A stretch of DNA of 64,000 bases from Dictyophora rubrovolvata (GCA_029959195.1 CP114121.1:310001-374000), one strand, 5' to 3'. Shown: positions 37,355-50,510, numbered from the stretch's first letter. Numbers and translations are program-made. Notes: generated by a model not told the origin, from the letters alone.

Positions 37355-39999
37355 ATGAGCCGAATAACGAATCCAATCGCTTCCTCTAGTCACGATCCTG
37401 TCGCGCCGAACAGAAGTGGAAGCGTTCAAATACTAGGCTACCGTATGAACTTACCTCACTCTATATGGTCGGCGGGCATCATTACTACCATACACGAACC
37501 CATCCGCCGGTCAACGCCATTTTTTTCCCTTCTTGATTTTCATTAGTTCCCATCCGCTTTTTCAATTCTATTCTCCCTTTTCAGACATATCCTTCCTCTT
37601 GCAAATGATCGTGCTGGTCCAATTGACAGTTCTCGCACTTGCCGTCCAAGCAGCTTAGATACCGTCCGTTCTTAAAAAAAGGAAGAAACCATGCCAGTTC
37701 GACCTGTGTCCTTTTTGTTCCCTTTTCCTTCTCCCTTGCTCCCCCAAATTTCTTATCATTTGTGCAAGCACCCTGAAAAAAACCTGCGCTTACTCTTTTC
37801 AACACCACCTTTCTGATTAGTTACCCTGTGTTTCATGTGTTTCGTCTCGCAAACATACTCTTCCAGATTGGAGGGTCTGCCCGAGCACATCCTCGAAGAA
37901 ATTGTACTATTCGCAGTTGACGCCACATTCTCTGGACCACCTGCGCCCCTGGCTTCTCTTCTGCGCGTTTCTAAAAGGATCTCATCTGTCCTAGCCCGGG
38001 AAAACAACCCCGTTTTGTATGCCCGCATTTTTAGGTCCAGGTTTGATACCGCCGCACCTCATAGGCGTTTTGGACAGTTCACTCTTGGTCCCAGTCAGCG
38101 AGCTGATGAGTGTATTCGTCGCTTCAAATGTATCCAGCGTTTGAGGTCCAACGCTTATACTGAAAGCGATGAGGACAATGCTCTCCTCTGTAAAGATCTA
38201 TGGACTGCCTACATTATGTTCCTCGAAAATGACGGTAAAAATATGGCCCAACTCATTGACTACGGGCACATCAACATTTTTGCACATAATTTCGTTAGAA
38301 TGTCGGGTAAACTGCACAAGGGTGTTTCCGAAGCTGCCGGCTGGACCGTTGATAGCGAAATAAATGCGCTTGCCCTGTGGGTGTTTTGGTTCACTGATGA
38401 TGGTAAGGAGTTCATATACTATATTTTTCAACATTGAAACGCTTATCGTTCCGTCCGTCGAAGAACGGGTTCAAAAGGAAACGCCTGCAGACAGAGAAGA
38501 CATTTTAGATGCTTTGAGTTGCATATTCCTTGGATCCTTCAAGGTCTGTTTTTACTGTAATTTCTCCTCCTTCCACGCTTATTGACATTCCAATGTGATG
38601 TATAAAGTATCCCTCAACTTACGCACCGTTAACAACGTTCCAGGTTCCTCCAGCAATAGTACCCCCTCTTCATGAATCTCAGTCAACTTTCCTTCTTTCA
38701 ACTTCACCGACATACTCTCCAAGTATCATAGAAGACTATTTTGGTCAATGCTTGGTTCTTTCGCGACCACTTTTGACGCCACCTGCGCTTCTGTCCTGCC
38801 TTGTTCGTCTTGGTGGATGCAACAGACCCTCCGATGTGTCAGCCTGCACGGATCAGTCTTCCACGACTGTGCGAGCTCGGTCTATCAAACAGGGATGGTC
38901 GGGAGCGTCAACGGAGAAGTACGATCGGTTAGGTATGAGAAGTCTTAACTGGTCCCAGAATTCAAGTATTCGTCACGAACATGATTGGAAAAGGCTTCTC
39001 TACTGTCACAACCCGTGGACAACAAAGCGCGTGTCAACACAAGCGTTCAGTCCAGGTCAACTCGAGGGTACATGGGAAGGAAGATGGCTGGTGAGTGGAG
39101 TAGCTCCGCACATTGGTAAATAATACATATACCGACTCAAACGCACCCAAGACCGTTCCTAGTGACCTTTTCCACAACGTTGTGAACACGGCAAAAGAAG
39201 GCCATAATATTGATCACCCCTTGAACTATCTAGTAATTCAGCAACCCATGGAATTCTGCGTTAGGTTTGTCAGGTGATTTTGAAACGAAAAGCAATTTGA
39301 CGCGTTTCTTTAGGGAATATTATCAGGCCGATCCGGAAGGATGTCTGGGTTTTGAAGATATGAGCACTGATGGAATAGGCAACGGTGTCCTCAATGGCTG
39401 GCGGCCTTCTGGGACAGAAATTGTGGAAGCAAATGTAAGCTGCCTCGTTTTTTGAAGTCACTTCATTTTCATTTCCGTGTTCCGTTATAGGGGAAAATGG
39501 ATATTTTAAACCCCGAAACCAGAGAACATCATGTCTATGGAGCGCATGTGCCTATGCAAGAATTCTTGGGCGAGCACATGGCGAGATCCGACATCAATAC
39601 ACCTTACTGTAATGGCGTGTGGGACATAATACTGACGGCAAAAGTAAGTGCCGGTTACCTTTGATGTTCTGTATAGCTTTTTAAAATATGGTGCGTTAGA
39701 CGCACAACGATTACGCACAAGTATGGGGACACGACCGGTACTTTGGGCGGGTTCGGGCCTGGGATGGTCTTGCTTTACTTGTACGGGAAAGGGTGCTTGT
39801 TTTTTGCTCTTACTTGGTGAAGGTCCTTTTATTTATATCATTTTTGTTCCAGAGACATGGGGTTGGCCGCTGGATATTTCATGGATACATTTACAATGGA
39901 CAAAATCTTGTTGGAAGATGGCGTGAGACGGGTACACCTGTCACGTCACAGGGTTTGGAAGGGGTATGGGGTATGGTCAAGTCCAGCAAAATTTGGTGA
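37355..39999 (+). CDS. F-box protein of basidiomycete WGH-repeat-like family
   Basis: Probable substrate receptor of an SCF ubiquitin ligase. The F-box exon (from about 37867) reads RLEGLPEHILEEIVLFAVDA... SLLRVSKRISSVL. Downstream exons give WTAYIMFLENDGKN, GWTVDSEINALALWVFWF, PGQLEGTWEGRWL, FREYYQADPEGCLGFEDMSTDGIGNGVLNGWRP and a C-terminal block VWGHDRYFGRVRAWDGLALLVRER / RHGVGRWIFHGYIYNGQNLVGRWRET. That block resembles one I recall in many basidiomycete F-box proteins. It ends at 39999. The first exon is uncertain: MSRITNPIASSS at 37355 is a candidate, or a start close to the F-box exon. The joins at 39100-39275 are also unclear. Eight or so exons. Confidence 0.72.
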
Positions 40000-40437
40000 A
40001 GTCAGCCTTTCATTTTGTAAGAATATGTTGTAAATTAGCAGCTTTGTTTTTCATTCAGCTCAGGCTTAGTAAACACGATTAGTCCTTGAGTGTAAAGCTT
40101 TATTTTCGTATTTGTGATACAGTTCTTTTTTTTGCTCCTAAGTGCCCTCACAACGTTTCTCTGGTACGGGGACTGCGGCTCGAATCTCATCCTCGAAAAT
40201 CAATGGAAAAAGAAGTCAGGTCAACAATGCCTTCGGCTGCTACCGTCACTCTATTTTTTTAAGATGTCACTGGGTCTGTATTATCTATCAATATTCTAAG
40301 TTAACGAAATCAACAGGTACCGGAATCAAGAAGGTATGGAAACGGGAGGCGCTACGAACAGCCTGATAATCTAATTAGGTGTGAGGTTATTTCAAGACGA
40401 CCTTTAAGGTACTTTATGCTTATTCTAATTAGAAGCC

Positions 40438-41484
40438 CTAAAGTTGTATCGTGCGTGGAAGCTCGGCAATCTTTTGTCCTAGAGCTTTTAGTAAGCCGTC
40501 GACATCGAATGAACATTCATCCGGGTTTGAAGAGCATCTCGTGTTTCGCATATCGTCCAAATCACATTGCAAGACTGAATTAGGACCGAGGAGAGTCTTT
40601 CCGGAGGGGTGCCGATCCATGGCGATAAAGACGGTGAAAATAAACGCTTTCCATTGCCATTGGATTGATAACTCGTGATCGCTGGCTATTTGTCTATCCG
40701 CATGCGAGAGATGGTTTAAGCAGCCCTTGATATCGTAGGAAAGAAGGAAGTTCAGCAACTCGTCCCGCCTGCGGATTCGTAGGTCCGTTAATTTCAGAAC
40801 ATCCTTAGTTTGCATGCTTTTGAGAATGGGAAGCACTTCTGCATGCTGCAAATCGACGTCTAGAGTCAGAGTTGCTGCCGTTGCTGCGGCTTCTCCCCAG
40901 TTAACCTTGCACGCGAGGGCATAGAGTCTGACGGGTTTGTCAAGCAACGTCTGAGGCAGGGTCATCCGGCGGACGATTGAAGGGGGACCCGGCATGTCCC
41001 ATTTCTTGGCCGTAAGTAACACTTTCTCCAGATCTTCAAAATTATCCAGGGGAGGCATCTCCATGCCTGAAATCATGCGAAGAATGGCGTTGATTGTCCT
41101 GCAACCTTCGGGCACCAGGGTGATGGATTCGGAGTCAACTATTGCGTCTGGCAATGACGACGTTCGTTGGTAGATCCCAGAGGCGGTTCTAAGAATGAAA
41201 CTGTGTGTTGCGAACTTGACCCCCTCTGACGACTTCAGCACGACGTCACCTCCATTGACGCAGAAATCAACGTGGAAGCCGTTTTCTGTGAGGTGAGACT
41301 AAAAAACGAAGTTGGTGAGATTCCATAAAACAAAAAAAACATCTTTTTAAAAACGGGGAATTACAGCCTCGAGGATGTCAGTTGCAAAGCTTGAAATTGT
41401 TCTCGGGGGAGACATCTCTTGAGAGGATATAGTAGTACCAGTATGAGAGGTCAGTGAAGACGTCGTCTTGGAAAGGGTTTCCAT
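40438..41484 (-). CDS. BTB/POZ domain protein
   Basis: Two exons. The first (41484 to about 41366) gives METLSKTTSSLTSH..., a polar lead, and ends DILEA. A 60-70 bp intron with tttttag joins it in phase 0 to SHLTENGFHVDFCVNGGDVVLKSS, the first strands of a BTB domain, followed by FATHSFILRTASGIYQR and an SESITLVPEGCRTINAILRMISG segment. The C-terminal two-thirds is helical with a charged DLRIRRRDELLNFL helix. Such single-BTB proteins are an expanded basidiomycete family; some BTB proteins bridge substrates to Cul3 ligases, but that role is not shown here. The 3' end faces the F-box gene across 440 bp. Confidence 0.75.
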
Positions 41485-41746
41485 TTGTACTGCTGCAAAA
41501 GCTGCAAAGCCTCAAGGAGTCGAAATTGTCGCGTGAAGAGCCGCACACAGACATTTTACGTTGTCGAAAAATGCATGCACGCAAAAGCCGTTCATATGCA
41601 ATAAGGCTAACTCGATGTGGGCGTCAATGTGAGTAACAAGTATTCTTCGTTGACAATGTCGGGAGCGATGTAAAGTATTATTAGACGTAATGATTACAAC
41701 TGTTACGTTTACTACAATGGAACAAAAAGTTAAAAAAAATTAAACA

Positions 41747-42703
41747 TTAGAAAAATCTATCAAAAGGAGCCCATCCGCCGTCGTTTGGCAACTTCTTAGC
41801 AGGTCTGGCGCTTGAATCAACAATGGGAGCTACAACGTGTACGAGGCTTTTTAGTGAATAATTTGGCGTTGGTTTTTGCTCCACGGGTTGCCTACATTTC
41901 AAGCAATGTAGGCGGTGGGACTGAGCATCTTTTGTGATGATAGTGTTGAACCACTTGATTATACAGTCGCGACACGCGGTATGTCCACATGGCATTAGTC
42001 TAATTTGAGTTTATGAATGGTTCAAGGTATGGATCGGTAAGAGCAAAGCGTACAAGTACGGATCCCAGAGAAAACCGTCGCAAATTTCACATAATATAGA
42101 GTCTTGTACACCGCGAAAGACCTGCGATCAGCTGTTATTCATTGCTCACGGGGTAAAGCCACTAAATTCAGTACCTCTACACATGTCTCCTGATATTTAA
42201 TAGAGAAAGATTAAGAGCGTAAATCAACAACATATCAAATAACAAAAGTTTACCTTTCGAAGCTTTCGATTTTGGCGGATTAGTTCAGTGTTTTCCTTCT
42301 TCACCTTACCATGTGCATTCAGTGAAAAATATTACATCCGAGAAGAACGGTTTGACGTACTTTTCTCAGCTCCTTTCGCACTTCTGATAACCTGGAAGAT
42401 ATCCGATCCCTCTTAATAGAGCGAGATATCAGCAGAAGAAAGAGTAGTTAATGAACGCCAAGAATAATTTACATCATTTTTGAGCTGCTCGCTTGCGTCT
42501 AATATCATTGTCGTCAGAGTACCTTTGTAAACGAGAACCACATGCATTACTAACCCGCCAAATCGATCTGAGGAGATATGTTTGCATCTACGAGGGATAA
42601 CCTTTTCTAGAAAACAACATAAAATAAATCTTTCGTCAATAATCTTTACGAAGCCGAAAACCTTGGGAGTGGATCGGGAGTGAACGGGCTGGCACAGAGT
42701 CAT
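41747..42703 (-). CDS. Coiled-coil RING-type E3 ubiquitin ligase
   Basis: About 190 residues on eight short exons, resolved by frame. Start MTLCQPVHSRSTPK at 42703, then KRLSLVDANISPQIDLA, DASEQLKND, RDRISSRLSEVRKELRK, VKKENTELIRQNRKLRK (a continuous heptad-like coiled coil), a 15-nt exon (42175-42189, ETCVE), VFRGVQDSILCEICDGFLWDPYL, and the last exon LMPCGHTACRDCIIKWF ... CLKCRQPV ending GGWAPFDRFF. RING ligands are CEIC, CGH, CRDC and CLKC. Introns are 50-70 bp with standard ends. A single RING with a preceding coiled coil suggests a dimeric E3. No closer family identified. Confidence 0.75.
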
Positions 42704-42745
42704 TTATGAGGTTTGATTTAATAAGAAACGTAAGAGGCTTATAGA

Positions 42746-43018
42746 CTGACATCTTCTACTGCTGATCGCCTCAAAGATGTGCGAGTTTTCTACGAGGAAT
42801 TGATTGCTCAATGCAAGTCATTATGCCACACGCGTCAAAAAAGCGGCGCGAGAACCAGTGAACATACACGTTTGTTACGACTTTCTTCCTCATCCGATGA
42901 AATAACGATAATACCTTCAGATAGTTTCCCAGCTTCCGGAACTGATCCTCTTCTTGAACGCGTAATAGGAGGCATGCTAAAGAACTTGGAGGGGAACAAA
43001 AAAGAGAACCTCCTATGA
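42746..43018 (+). CDS. Orphan coding-like exon, uncertain
   Basis: An open stretch preceded by a 3' splice-like ttatag and reading TSSTADRLKDVRVFYEELIA, then a Ser-rich part with SSSDEITIIPSD, ending ENLL at 43018. It has no in-frame ATG at a useful place, and no upstream exon fits because the RING gene begins on the other strand 42 bp away. It may be a leftover 3' exon or chance. Confidence 0.2.
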   Translation: MTSSTADRLKDVRVFYEELIAQCKSLCHTRQKSGARTSEHTRLLRLSSSSDEITIIPSDSFPASGTDPLLERVIGGMLKNLEGNKKENLL

Positions 43019-43720
43019 CCTCCTTGTTATTAATTACGTAATCAAGTCTTTTCGGTGCCGGTCAACTGCTAATGCTTGGCTTGGCTTGGCCTTTGACCAG
43101 GCCTCTAAGTCTCCTGGTCCTCAGATTCTGATATTCGCGTACAGATATTCTATTGGGCTTGCGTTCAGCTGTTAGAATTACAAAATACTGTACGGCTAAT
43201 GTATTACACTCAACAAGTTGGCATGGACTGATGTCCTACTAGTAATCGTCATGATAAGGACATGTCATCATATTGTTTTAATTTACAACTATTTCAAACA
43301 TTTTTTCAATGAGATGTCTGTGCCTTACCAGAATCCATGGCACCTCATGGCACCCGATTTGATTACACATACATAAATAACCTTAGTGATTTCGGTTTTA
43401 CTCGAGTGAGCATGATCTGCCATCTTTGTTACATAAATCAATGACAACTAATACTTTGAGCGCATTGACGTTATAAGTTTGTATTTTAGATTTATGTATC
43501 CGTTGACGAGTCACGACATAGTCACCTCGCTAATGCCTATTCTACCGTGCTCAGGCTCGCTAGTTTGACATACGCAGGGAATGTTAGAGTCGAGTATAAG
43601 CTAATTCAGATTAAAAAGATTTGAATATAAAGTTTCGTGCAAGTACATATACTAGTAGTAGTCACGGGAAACCCTGCCCTCGCAAAATGCCAGCCGCCCA
43701 GTGTCACAAGTCACACATCC
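43019..43720. other. Intergenic, AT-rich
   Basis: No gene seen apart from the short repeat at 43075-43102. Confidence 0.5.
43075..43102. repeat. Short GGCTTGGC tandem tract
   Basis: Three GGCTT-type units in a row (cttggcttggcttggcc), followed by an AGGCC-rich stretch. Same unit as the longer tract at 21043-21180. Confidence 0.5.
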
Positions 43721-46700
43721 ATGGACGACTCAGATGAATACTTCGACGACTCGTTCGTTTTGGACGAGCACGCTTTGGCCCGTATTGATGAGATCGAATC
43801 CCATTTTATTTCAACTCAGAAAAGTACGCCAGATGTACCCAACTCATCCAATAACCAACCCTACGAAGCCGCGTCAACGCTGTCTCACAGAAGCGCGACA
43901 TTTGCCGAATTGAAAAAGAATAAACCGTCAGTCATGTCTCGACTGGCAGATCCTTTTGAAAACGATTTATTTGATTTAAATGTTCGCGTTGGACCGAATG
44001 GCACTTATGTTTTTGCTGGCGGAAGCAATGAACATGCTGATTGCAACGACCAAAAGTCGGTACAGACACCCACGGGTGGCCACCAGCCTGAGGCGGGGTC
44101 TATTACCGGTGTACGTGAAGGAAAGAGAGATTTTGAGGTAGAATTAGCCGACATGCATGCTCATTTAGAAAAGGTTTGCTTGTGTCATATTTCCCATGAG
44201 GCTTAGCATTGACACGGAGTAAAGTTAAAAGAGTCGAATGATCTCATGCGCCAGTCTCTTCGTGAAGCTCAGGAAGCCCAGGTAATAAAGACCGGAGAGG
44301 TCGCGATACTAAGGAGCACTGTTGAGAAGGTGTGAAACTGTTTATATATCTCCTATCGTTGATTTGTTAATTGCGATAGCAAAAACAAGAATATTTGGAC
44401 ACGGTATCCAAAGCCAAAGCAGAACGGAGTGCCTTTGAGAAAACAAAAGCCGAACTGCAAGCCAAGATAAAGGAGGAAACAGATCGTTTATCAACTAATT
44501 TTGCGTTTAGAGTATGTCTTCCGGAACCACTTTTCTTTTTTTGTAGCTGAAGACTACCACTTTAGCTACATGAGTTACAAACCTCTACCAGGAAACAAAT
44601 CAGAAGCTCCGCTCGATCATCGAGGATAGTCAGAAACACACAATATGATGGAACTGAGACGCCTTTGCGGGCTTCTCGGTCTTTTAATCCTCCGATAGTT
44701 AAAGAAAATATCGATAACGACTCTGATCAAGAGGCTTCTTCGTCGTCTCCCAGTCGTCCGCTCTCCAATCGACGTCGAGGGCTCGAAAAAAAGGCTCAGT
44801 TCAAAGGGTTCCAAAATGCATTTACACAGTCGGCCTCCGTCGTAAAAAGTCCTGTGAAAAGTGTCCATAATCCCTCCTTGTCCTCAGCTACTGGGAGTAA
44901 AATCTTGGATCAGGATGCATTTGTCCATAATGATGATACGATGTTAATTGATCAGGAAGGTGGTGTTTTTGAATCACCTGTGCGCGAGTTCGCTGCTGAA
45001 CCTCCACCGGACCCATCTTCTGCAGAAGTTAGAACAAGTCCTTTAGAAGAGGTACGTCCGTTGAAGACGGTGAGGATAAATTTATCTTATCGCATTATGG
45101 TTAGTTTCAACGCACAATTTTCTCGCATGTCGCTCCTGATTCCGACGACCTTACCCTGCATTCATTACTTTCCGTCTCGTTTTCAGCAATTGATATTACA
45201 TCGAACCTTGACCAAGTATATGCTTCTGCTTGTAGTCTTCTTTTGAAATGTTGTAGTGGCACAGTAACATTACACCACTCACATTTGCAGCGGGCTTGGG
45301 AAAACAGTGCTGGCAAAATAGCAGGTGTCTTCGTGACCCTCGCGAATATTTTGTTTCGTGAAAAAATTGTGAGTGTGTTGAGGGATTTTTATTGATTAGC
45401 CTCTTTTATAACTTGATAAAGTTAGATCGATTGTTTGCGTTGTTGGATTTGCTACTCCAGCTGACGTTGATCATTCCGAGTATATCAACACATCTTCTGC
45501 GACCCACAATCAATCCTCTCCTAGAGGATTTCCCCGAATTTGAACAGGGAAATTTAATGACCTTGTTCTGTGATATTATTCAAACGCATTTGATTCCTCC
45601 CTCGGACTCGCAGCCTTTTGGTAAACGACATCTGACCCACACCCTGCACCACAACTTGACAATGACAATCTTGAATCTTTTGGGGTCTCTTTATTGGCAT
45701 GGGGCTGAAGGAGATTTAAAGTTGTATGCCACACATCTCTCTTTGGTTTCATAAATTATGAACCTATAATTTAGGGGTTTCTCGATAATATTCAAATCTC
45801 GGGGTTTGCAGACGTTATTATTGGCCTCTCAAGGCCAGGCTGTAATAAAACGCACATTGCAGTTATTAATCCTCTGGGCGTCAGGTATGTTATGCACTTA
45901 TGCCCAATGTCCTCGCATATAAATGGCGGCTTCTAGACGAAAGATTGGTTGATTTTTTTCAGCACCAAGAGGAAGCTTCCATGATCGACTCCTCGAGCGA
46001 AGCAGTGATAGTTCCCATCGTGAACCAAATATCTGCTTTTCTTACCGACATTGTCGATCCGCAGGTAAGGCAATTTTATCATCTTTAGGCAACCAACTAA
46101 CTAAATTAACTAATATTTCCTAGCTATACGATCTATTGCATTTGACATTCACTTTGATTAACACGTTAAGCTACATTCGTCACGATATCCGAAGCTCTCT
46201 TTTGGAGTCGCTGTATTTGTTGCCTTCCGCTATCATATGCATAACAACATTGACGAGAGGATTATGGGAAGAAAAGCCTGAAATTGTTTCTGATCTAGAA
46301 GTGGCCGAGTCGTGCGTCTTTTCTTGAAACTCTATCGAAGAAACTTGAAGACTAATTTGATAACTTTTCGAAGTGCTCTGAACCTCCTCTTTACAGCGGT
46401 TTCTTCGTTACACCATTTACTCTTTTACCCTGAAACATATTCTAATTTCAGTTTGCAATTAATGAAATCGACGGGAATATCAAGGAAATTTAACGGTATT
46501 GTCCATATGTTCATTGTGACATTTGGACGTTTGTCATGGGCAGGAGCGCCAGAATGGCTTCCGCCGGAAGCTCGTTCGTTATGCGAAGCAATTTCAGGTG
46601 AGGGTTTTCCCTGCGACCACTGTCATCCATGTGACATAAAATGTCCCTTTTTCCTCAAGAAATCTCCATGGAACTCATCGAAACTGTCGTCCCGGGTCCC

Positions 46701-46763
46701 GAGTGCGATAGTCTGTGGTCTGTGTGGCATGAGTCGGATTCGATGGAAGATCAGGATGTTTAA
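43721..46763 (+). CDS. Rad26/ATRIP-like DNA damage checkpoint protein
   Basis: Probable partner of the ATR/Rad3 kinase. The acidic N-terminus MDDSDEYFDDSFVLDEHALARIDEIE matches the start of fungal Rad26-like proteins as I recall them. A coiled coil follows over several exons (DFEVELADMHAHLEK, LKESNDLMRQSLREAQEAQ, KAKAERSAFEKTKAELQAKIKEE). The intron near 44512 uses cactttag, giving LHELQTSTRKQIRSS and keeping one frame into a Ser/Pro-rich disordered part (DGTETPLRAS ... SPSRPLSNRRRGLEKK). The C-terminal half is helical-repeat-like (LFALLDLLLQLTLIIPSIS, ISAFLTDIVDPQ). The last intron (near 46600) leads to EISMELIETVVPGPECDSLW and the stop at 46763. The start at 43721 is the first ATG before the conserved acidic block. 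Confidence 0.6.
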
Positions 46764-46928
46764 TATTTAATGATTAGAAGTTAATATGTTATTTTTAATT
46801 CAACGTGGTTTGTGTAATATGAAAGGTCATATGAAGGTCGAGAGTGCCTACGAAAATGTCGAGGTTACGTAATACCACAAGCTGTTCATTGTCTCTTCCC
46901 TGATTGAGCGAGTTATTCCTCCTAAGCA

Positions 46929-49900
46929 ATGGCGAGCAAGCAACAAAAAAAGCCTTTGCCACTTAAGGAGCAGGCATTATTCAAGGAATTACTCTCCCTC
47001 TATGAGAACAGAACTCTCAAACGTGCTTTGAAAACTGCTGACCAAATTCTAAAAAAGATTCCTGATCATGGCGGTATGTAGATTTTTGATATATTTCATC
47101 AAAATTTCTAATAATGTATCACCAGAAACAATGTGTATGAAAGGCCTAATCCTTACACACATGAGCCGCAAGGAGGAAGGTATGGAACTTGTCAAAAAGG
47201 GTCTTATATACGACATGCAGTCACACATCTGCTGGCACGTTCTGGGTATCATCAAGAAGGCCGATAAAAATTGGGACGAGGCTTTAAAAGCGTATATGCA
47301 GGCTGTCAGATGCGATAAAGTAGCCGATCTTCATACTCAGCTTTGAATGCCATTTGATTTCGTTTCATAGGAGAACTTGAATTTATTGCGCGATGCCGCT
47401 CAACTACAGGTTCATCTAGGGGTTTATGATGGTCTTCAGGAGACTCGTTGGCATACTCTCAAACTAAGGCCGAACCTTCGACAAAACTGGATTGCGTACG
47501 CTCTTGCGTGTCATTTAAACGGCAACCTCGTTGAGGCTAAGAATGTACTCAGGACTTATCTCGGCACTCTATTGGTACGTCTTACATAGTCTTAGTAGCT
47601 TCAGCTAATATTACCTCAGAATGTCCCCAATTACGATGTTGAACACTCCGAAATCTTGTTGTACTATCTAAGGGTGCTTGAGGAGCAGGGTGACTACTCC
47701 GATGCTTTAGCCCAACTAGACACGTATGCAAAGGGACGCTCAATAGTTGATAAGATTGCTATCGCTGAATCCCGAGGTATCTTTCCATGTCTTTTCATCA
47801 GGGCAACGTGTCTCACGCGGTCTTTTAGCCCGTCTGCTAAGCAAATCGCTTCAAGTTGAAGAGGCTCTGGAAGCGTGGCGTACGCTCATTGATCAAAATC
47901 CCGATTGCAATGAGTATTATGCAGAGTTATTCAAGCTACAAGGCGTTGACATCAGCTCACCAACCGCGGAGAACTACCAGATTGTAACATCATTTTTAGA
48001 GGAACTCTCCGTTCGACGTCCGAATCTGACGACGCCGCGCCGACTATTACTCACCATCATCCCTAGTAGTTTTTCGTTTTGATTTACTCTTGTTGAATTG
48101 TATTGATTGTAGTCTAGCCTCGGCGAAGGAGTCATTTTCATCTGTAGCCCGCCTCTACCTTCTTAATGGGTTTAATAGAGGAGTCCCGTCTCTATTCATG
48201 GACGTCCGTCCTTTATATGCCGACGAAGAGAAACGGGTTATAATCGAGGATATCGTTGAAGGACTTAGAGAAAAGATTGAAAAGGGAGAGACAATCGCAG
48301 GCGAGTGAATACAAACATCATAAAACTGCCATTCCTGAGTGTTTTTCAAACAGACTTAGATAACAACAATGATCCAACGATATATATTTGGATTCTCTAT
48401 TTTTTGGCATTACATCATTCATGTGGACCATATTCTTCCAACAGTCCCTTCCCTGATCCAGAACGTTCACTAACTCTTATCAATCGTGCGATAGAACATA
48501 CACCCACATTACCCGAACTTTATATGGGAAAAGCAAAGGTGTGTCTATAAATAATTGTTATGATTGGCACCACTAATCCCGGCATAGATTTTCAAAATTG
48601 CAGGCAACCCTTTCCATGCGGCTCGCAGCATGGAAGAAGCAAGACGCATGGATGGCCAGGACAGGTATTTGAACTGGAAGGCCGCAAAATACCTTATGCA
48701 AGCGGGCAGCATCGAAGAAGCCAGTCGGTTACTTGGATTATTCACGAAAGTACGTCACGAAAAAGCTTTTGGAGACAGCGGTGTTCCTAAGTATATCAAT
48801 AGAAAGACGCTTTAAGCCCAGGTGCTGACCTTGAGGATATGCAATGCTTGTCTTATATGTTGGCTGAAGGTGATGCACACCTCCGAGCCGGAAGACTTGG
48901 ACTGGCCCTTCGTCGATTCAAAGCCGTGCAAATGGTCAGGACTTTTTTTCTGTAGGATGCGATAGTCCTGCTGAATTCGTTTATTCGCAGACATTCGATG
49001 ATATGGAAAACGATCAATTCGATTTCCATAACTTTTCATTGCGGAAATCCACAATAAATACGTACTTAGAGTGAGGTTTACTTTACCCTAGATTCAAAGC
49101 ATTTTAAGAACTGACGTTCCTTTGCATTAGTTTACTGTCATTTGAAAAAAGGCTAAGAAATCGGCCGACATATATCAAAGCTGCTATAGCTTCATCTAAA
49201 GTGAGAAGCCCTCAAGCTCTGTTCTAAGACGAGGATTCGAGACTTTTAACAGATTTATGTACGCCTTCACGATGACCCTTCGCTTTTTCAGAGGATAGAA
49301 CGTATGCTTCACCTACCTAATTAATTCCCTATTGTCCAAAGTCTAAATGACAATGACTTTCGCAGAAAAAACATCTGAAGCTGATAAGAAAGCGAAAAAG
49401 AAGGCAAAAAAAGTAGCCAAACGTGCCGCTGAAGAATCCAAGAAACGTAAGTTTACTTTTTGTTTTATCCCTTGGTTGAGCACTAAGGCGTGTATGAGCT
49501 GGGGCTGTCGCGAATCCAGCTTCTAAAGATGAAGAAATACCAGAACCACCGAAATACGATGACCCAGAAGGCATTAAATTACTCAGCACAACAAGCCCTC
49601 TCGAGGACGCCATGAAGTGGCTAAAGCCCTTATATGGATCGAAAACCCAATCTATTGAAGTCTGGTTCATGATTTATGATGTAGCAATACGCCGGCGTAT
49701 GTAACTAGTGAATATACTTGGTTACATGCCTTACTGAATTTGTTCTGGTATAGATAAATTTGTTCAAGCGCTACAAGCTCTAATCTCAGCACGGAAACTG
49801 GAGCAATCGAATTCAGAATTACACGTGCGAATAGTTGATTACCACATTCGAGGTATATAGCCTTTTACTTTCATTACCATGCATCGCTATTAAATCCAAT

Positions 49901-50372
49901 ATAGTGCGGGCTCTTTCAGCCGAAAAGTCCCAAGTTGCAGCGCTGCTGGCCACAACGGATATCTTCATTCCTCCAGAGGTGTCTTTAGAGACGTACAACA
50001 ACGAGTACATCCAAAAATCGTCAAACCAACCTAAGGCAATCTTGGCCGGTTCCCGGGTATCGCATATGTTAGGGTCACCGTTGGACGTCATTGAAGGAGG
50101 GATATTCGAATTACTTTCCGGCCACTTGTCAATTGATGTTCAGGTACGAGCTTTCTCAATCCGTCTACTGATACAGAATATACCTTCCTCGATAGGCCGC
50201 CAGGGGTGCTATAGATCTTCTTGCTAGTGCTGGATCCACACGCAAAGACGAGTTCCGAGAGAAGGCGAAAGAAAGATTCCCCTTAGCCATTGTTTTTGGC
50301 ACTGAAGAGGATGTGCGACTCGCTGAAGAGGGTTTAGCGGAGTTCATGGGAGCTGAGCCCAAAAGCGAGTAG
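46929..50372 (+). CDS. NatA N-terminal acetyltransferase auxiliary subunit Naa15/Nat1
   Basis: TPR scaffold that anchors the Naa10 catalytic subunit at the ribosome for co-translational N-terminal acetylation. The start is MASKQQKKPLPLKEQALFKE, typical of the family (LP..E...F....Y). TPR-like helices follow through about fifteen exons: TLKRALKTADQILKKIPDHG, SHICWHVLGIIKKADKNWDE, RWHTLKLRPNLRQNWIAYA, YYLRVLEEQGDYSDAL. A 52-bp intron near 47776 restores ESR-ARLLSKSLQVEEALEAW. Later come GFNRGVPSLF, RARRMDGQDRYLNWKAAKY-like EEARRMDGQDRYLNWK, QFDFHNFSLRKSTINTY, a lysine/alanine-rich charged stretch (DKKAKKKAKKVAKRAAEESKK), DPEGIKLLSTTSPLEDA, and a C-terminal helical part ending EPKSE. Intact. Confidence 0.93.
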
Positions 50373-50510
50373 CGTAGCATTCCGCGTTAATAATATTGCT
50401 ACGATTGTACCAGTGACGGTAGAAGCTAGAGTAGACATCATGTTTTTGGATTAACCGATCTATACCATCTATATCTAGTACTACTATATATTAAGTGAAC
50501 ATACACAGCA

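Noticed and set aside
44635-44660. A frameshift in the Rad26/ATRIP-like gene
   Set aside because: Using the acceptor cactttag near 44567 keeps one frame through the region, so the gene is intact.
47770-47825. A 25-nt ultra-short intron in NAA15
   Set aside because: A 52-bp intron ending at the later cttttag gives a better family match (ESR-ARLLSK), so no unusual intron is needed.
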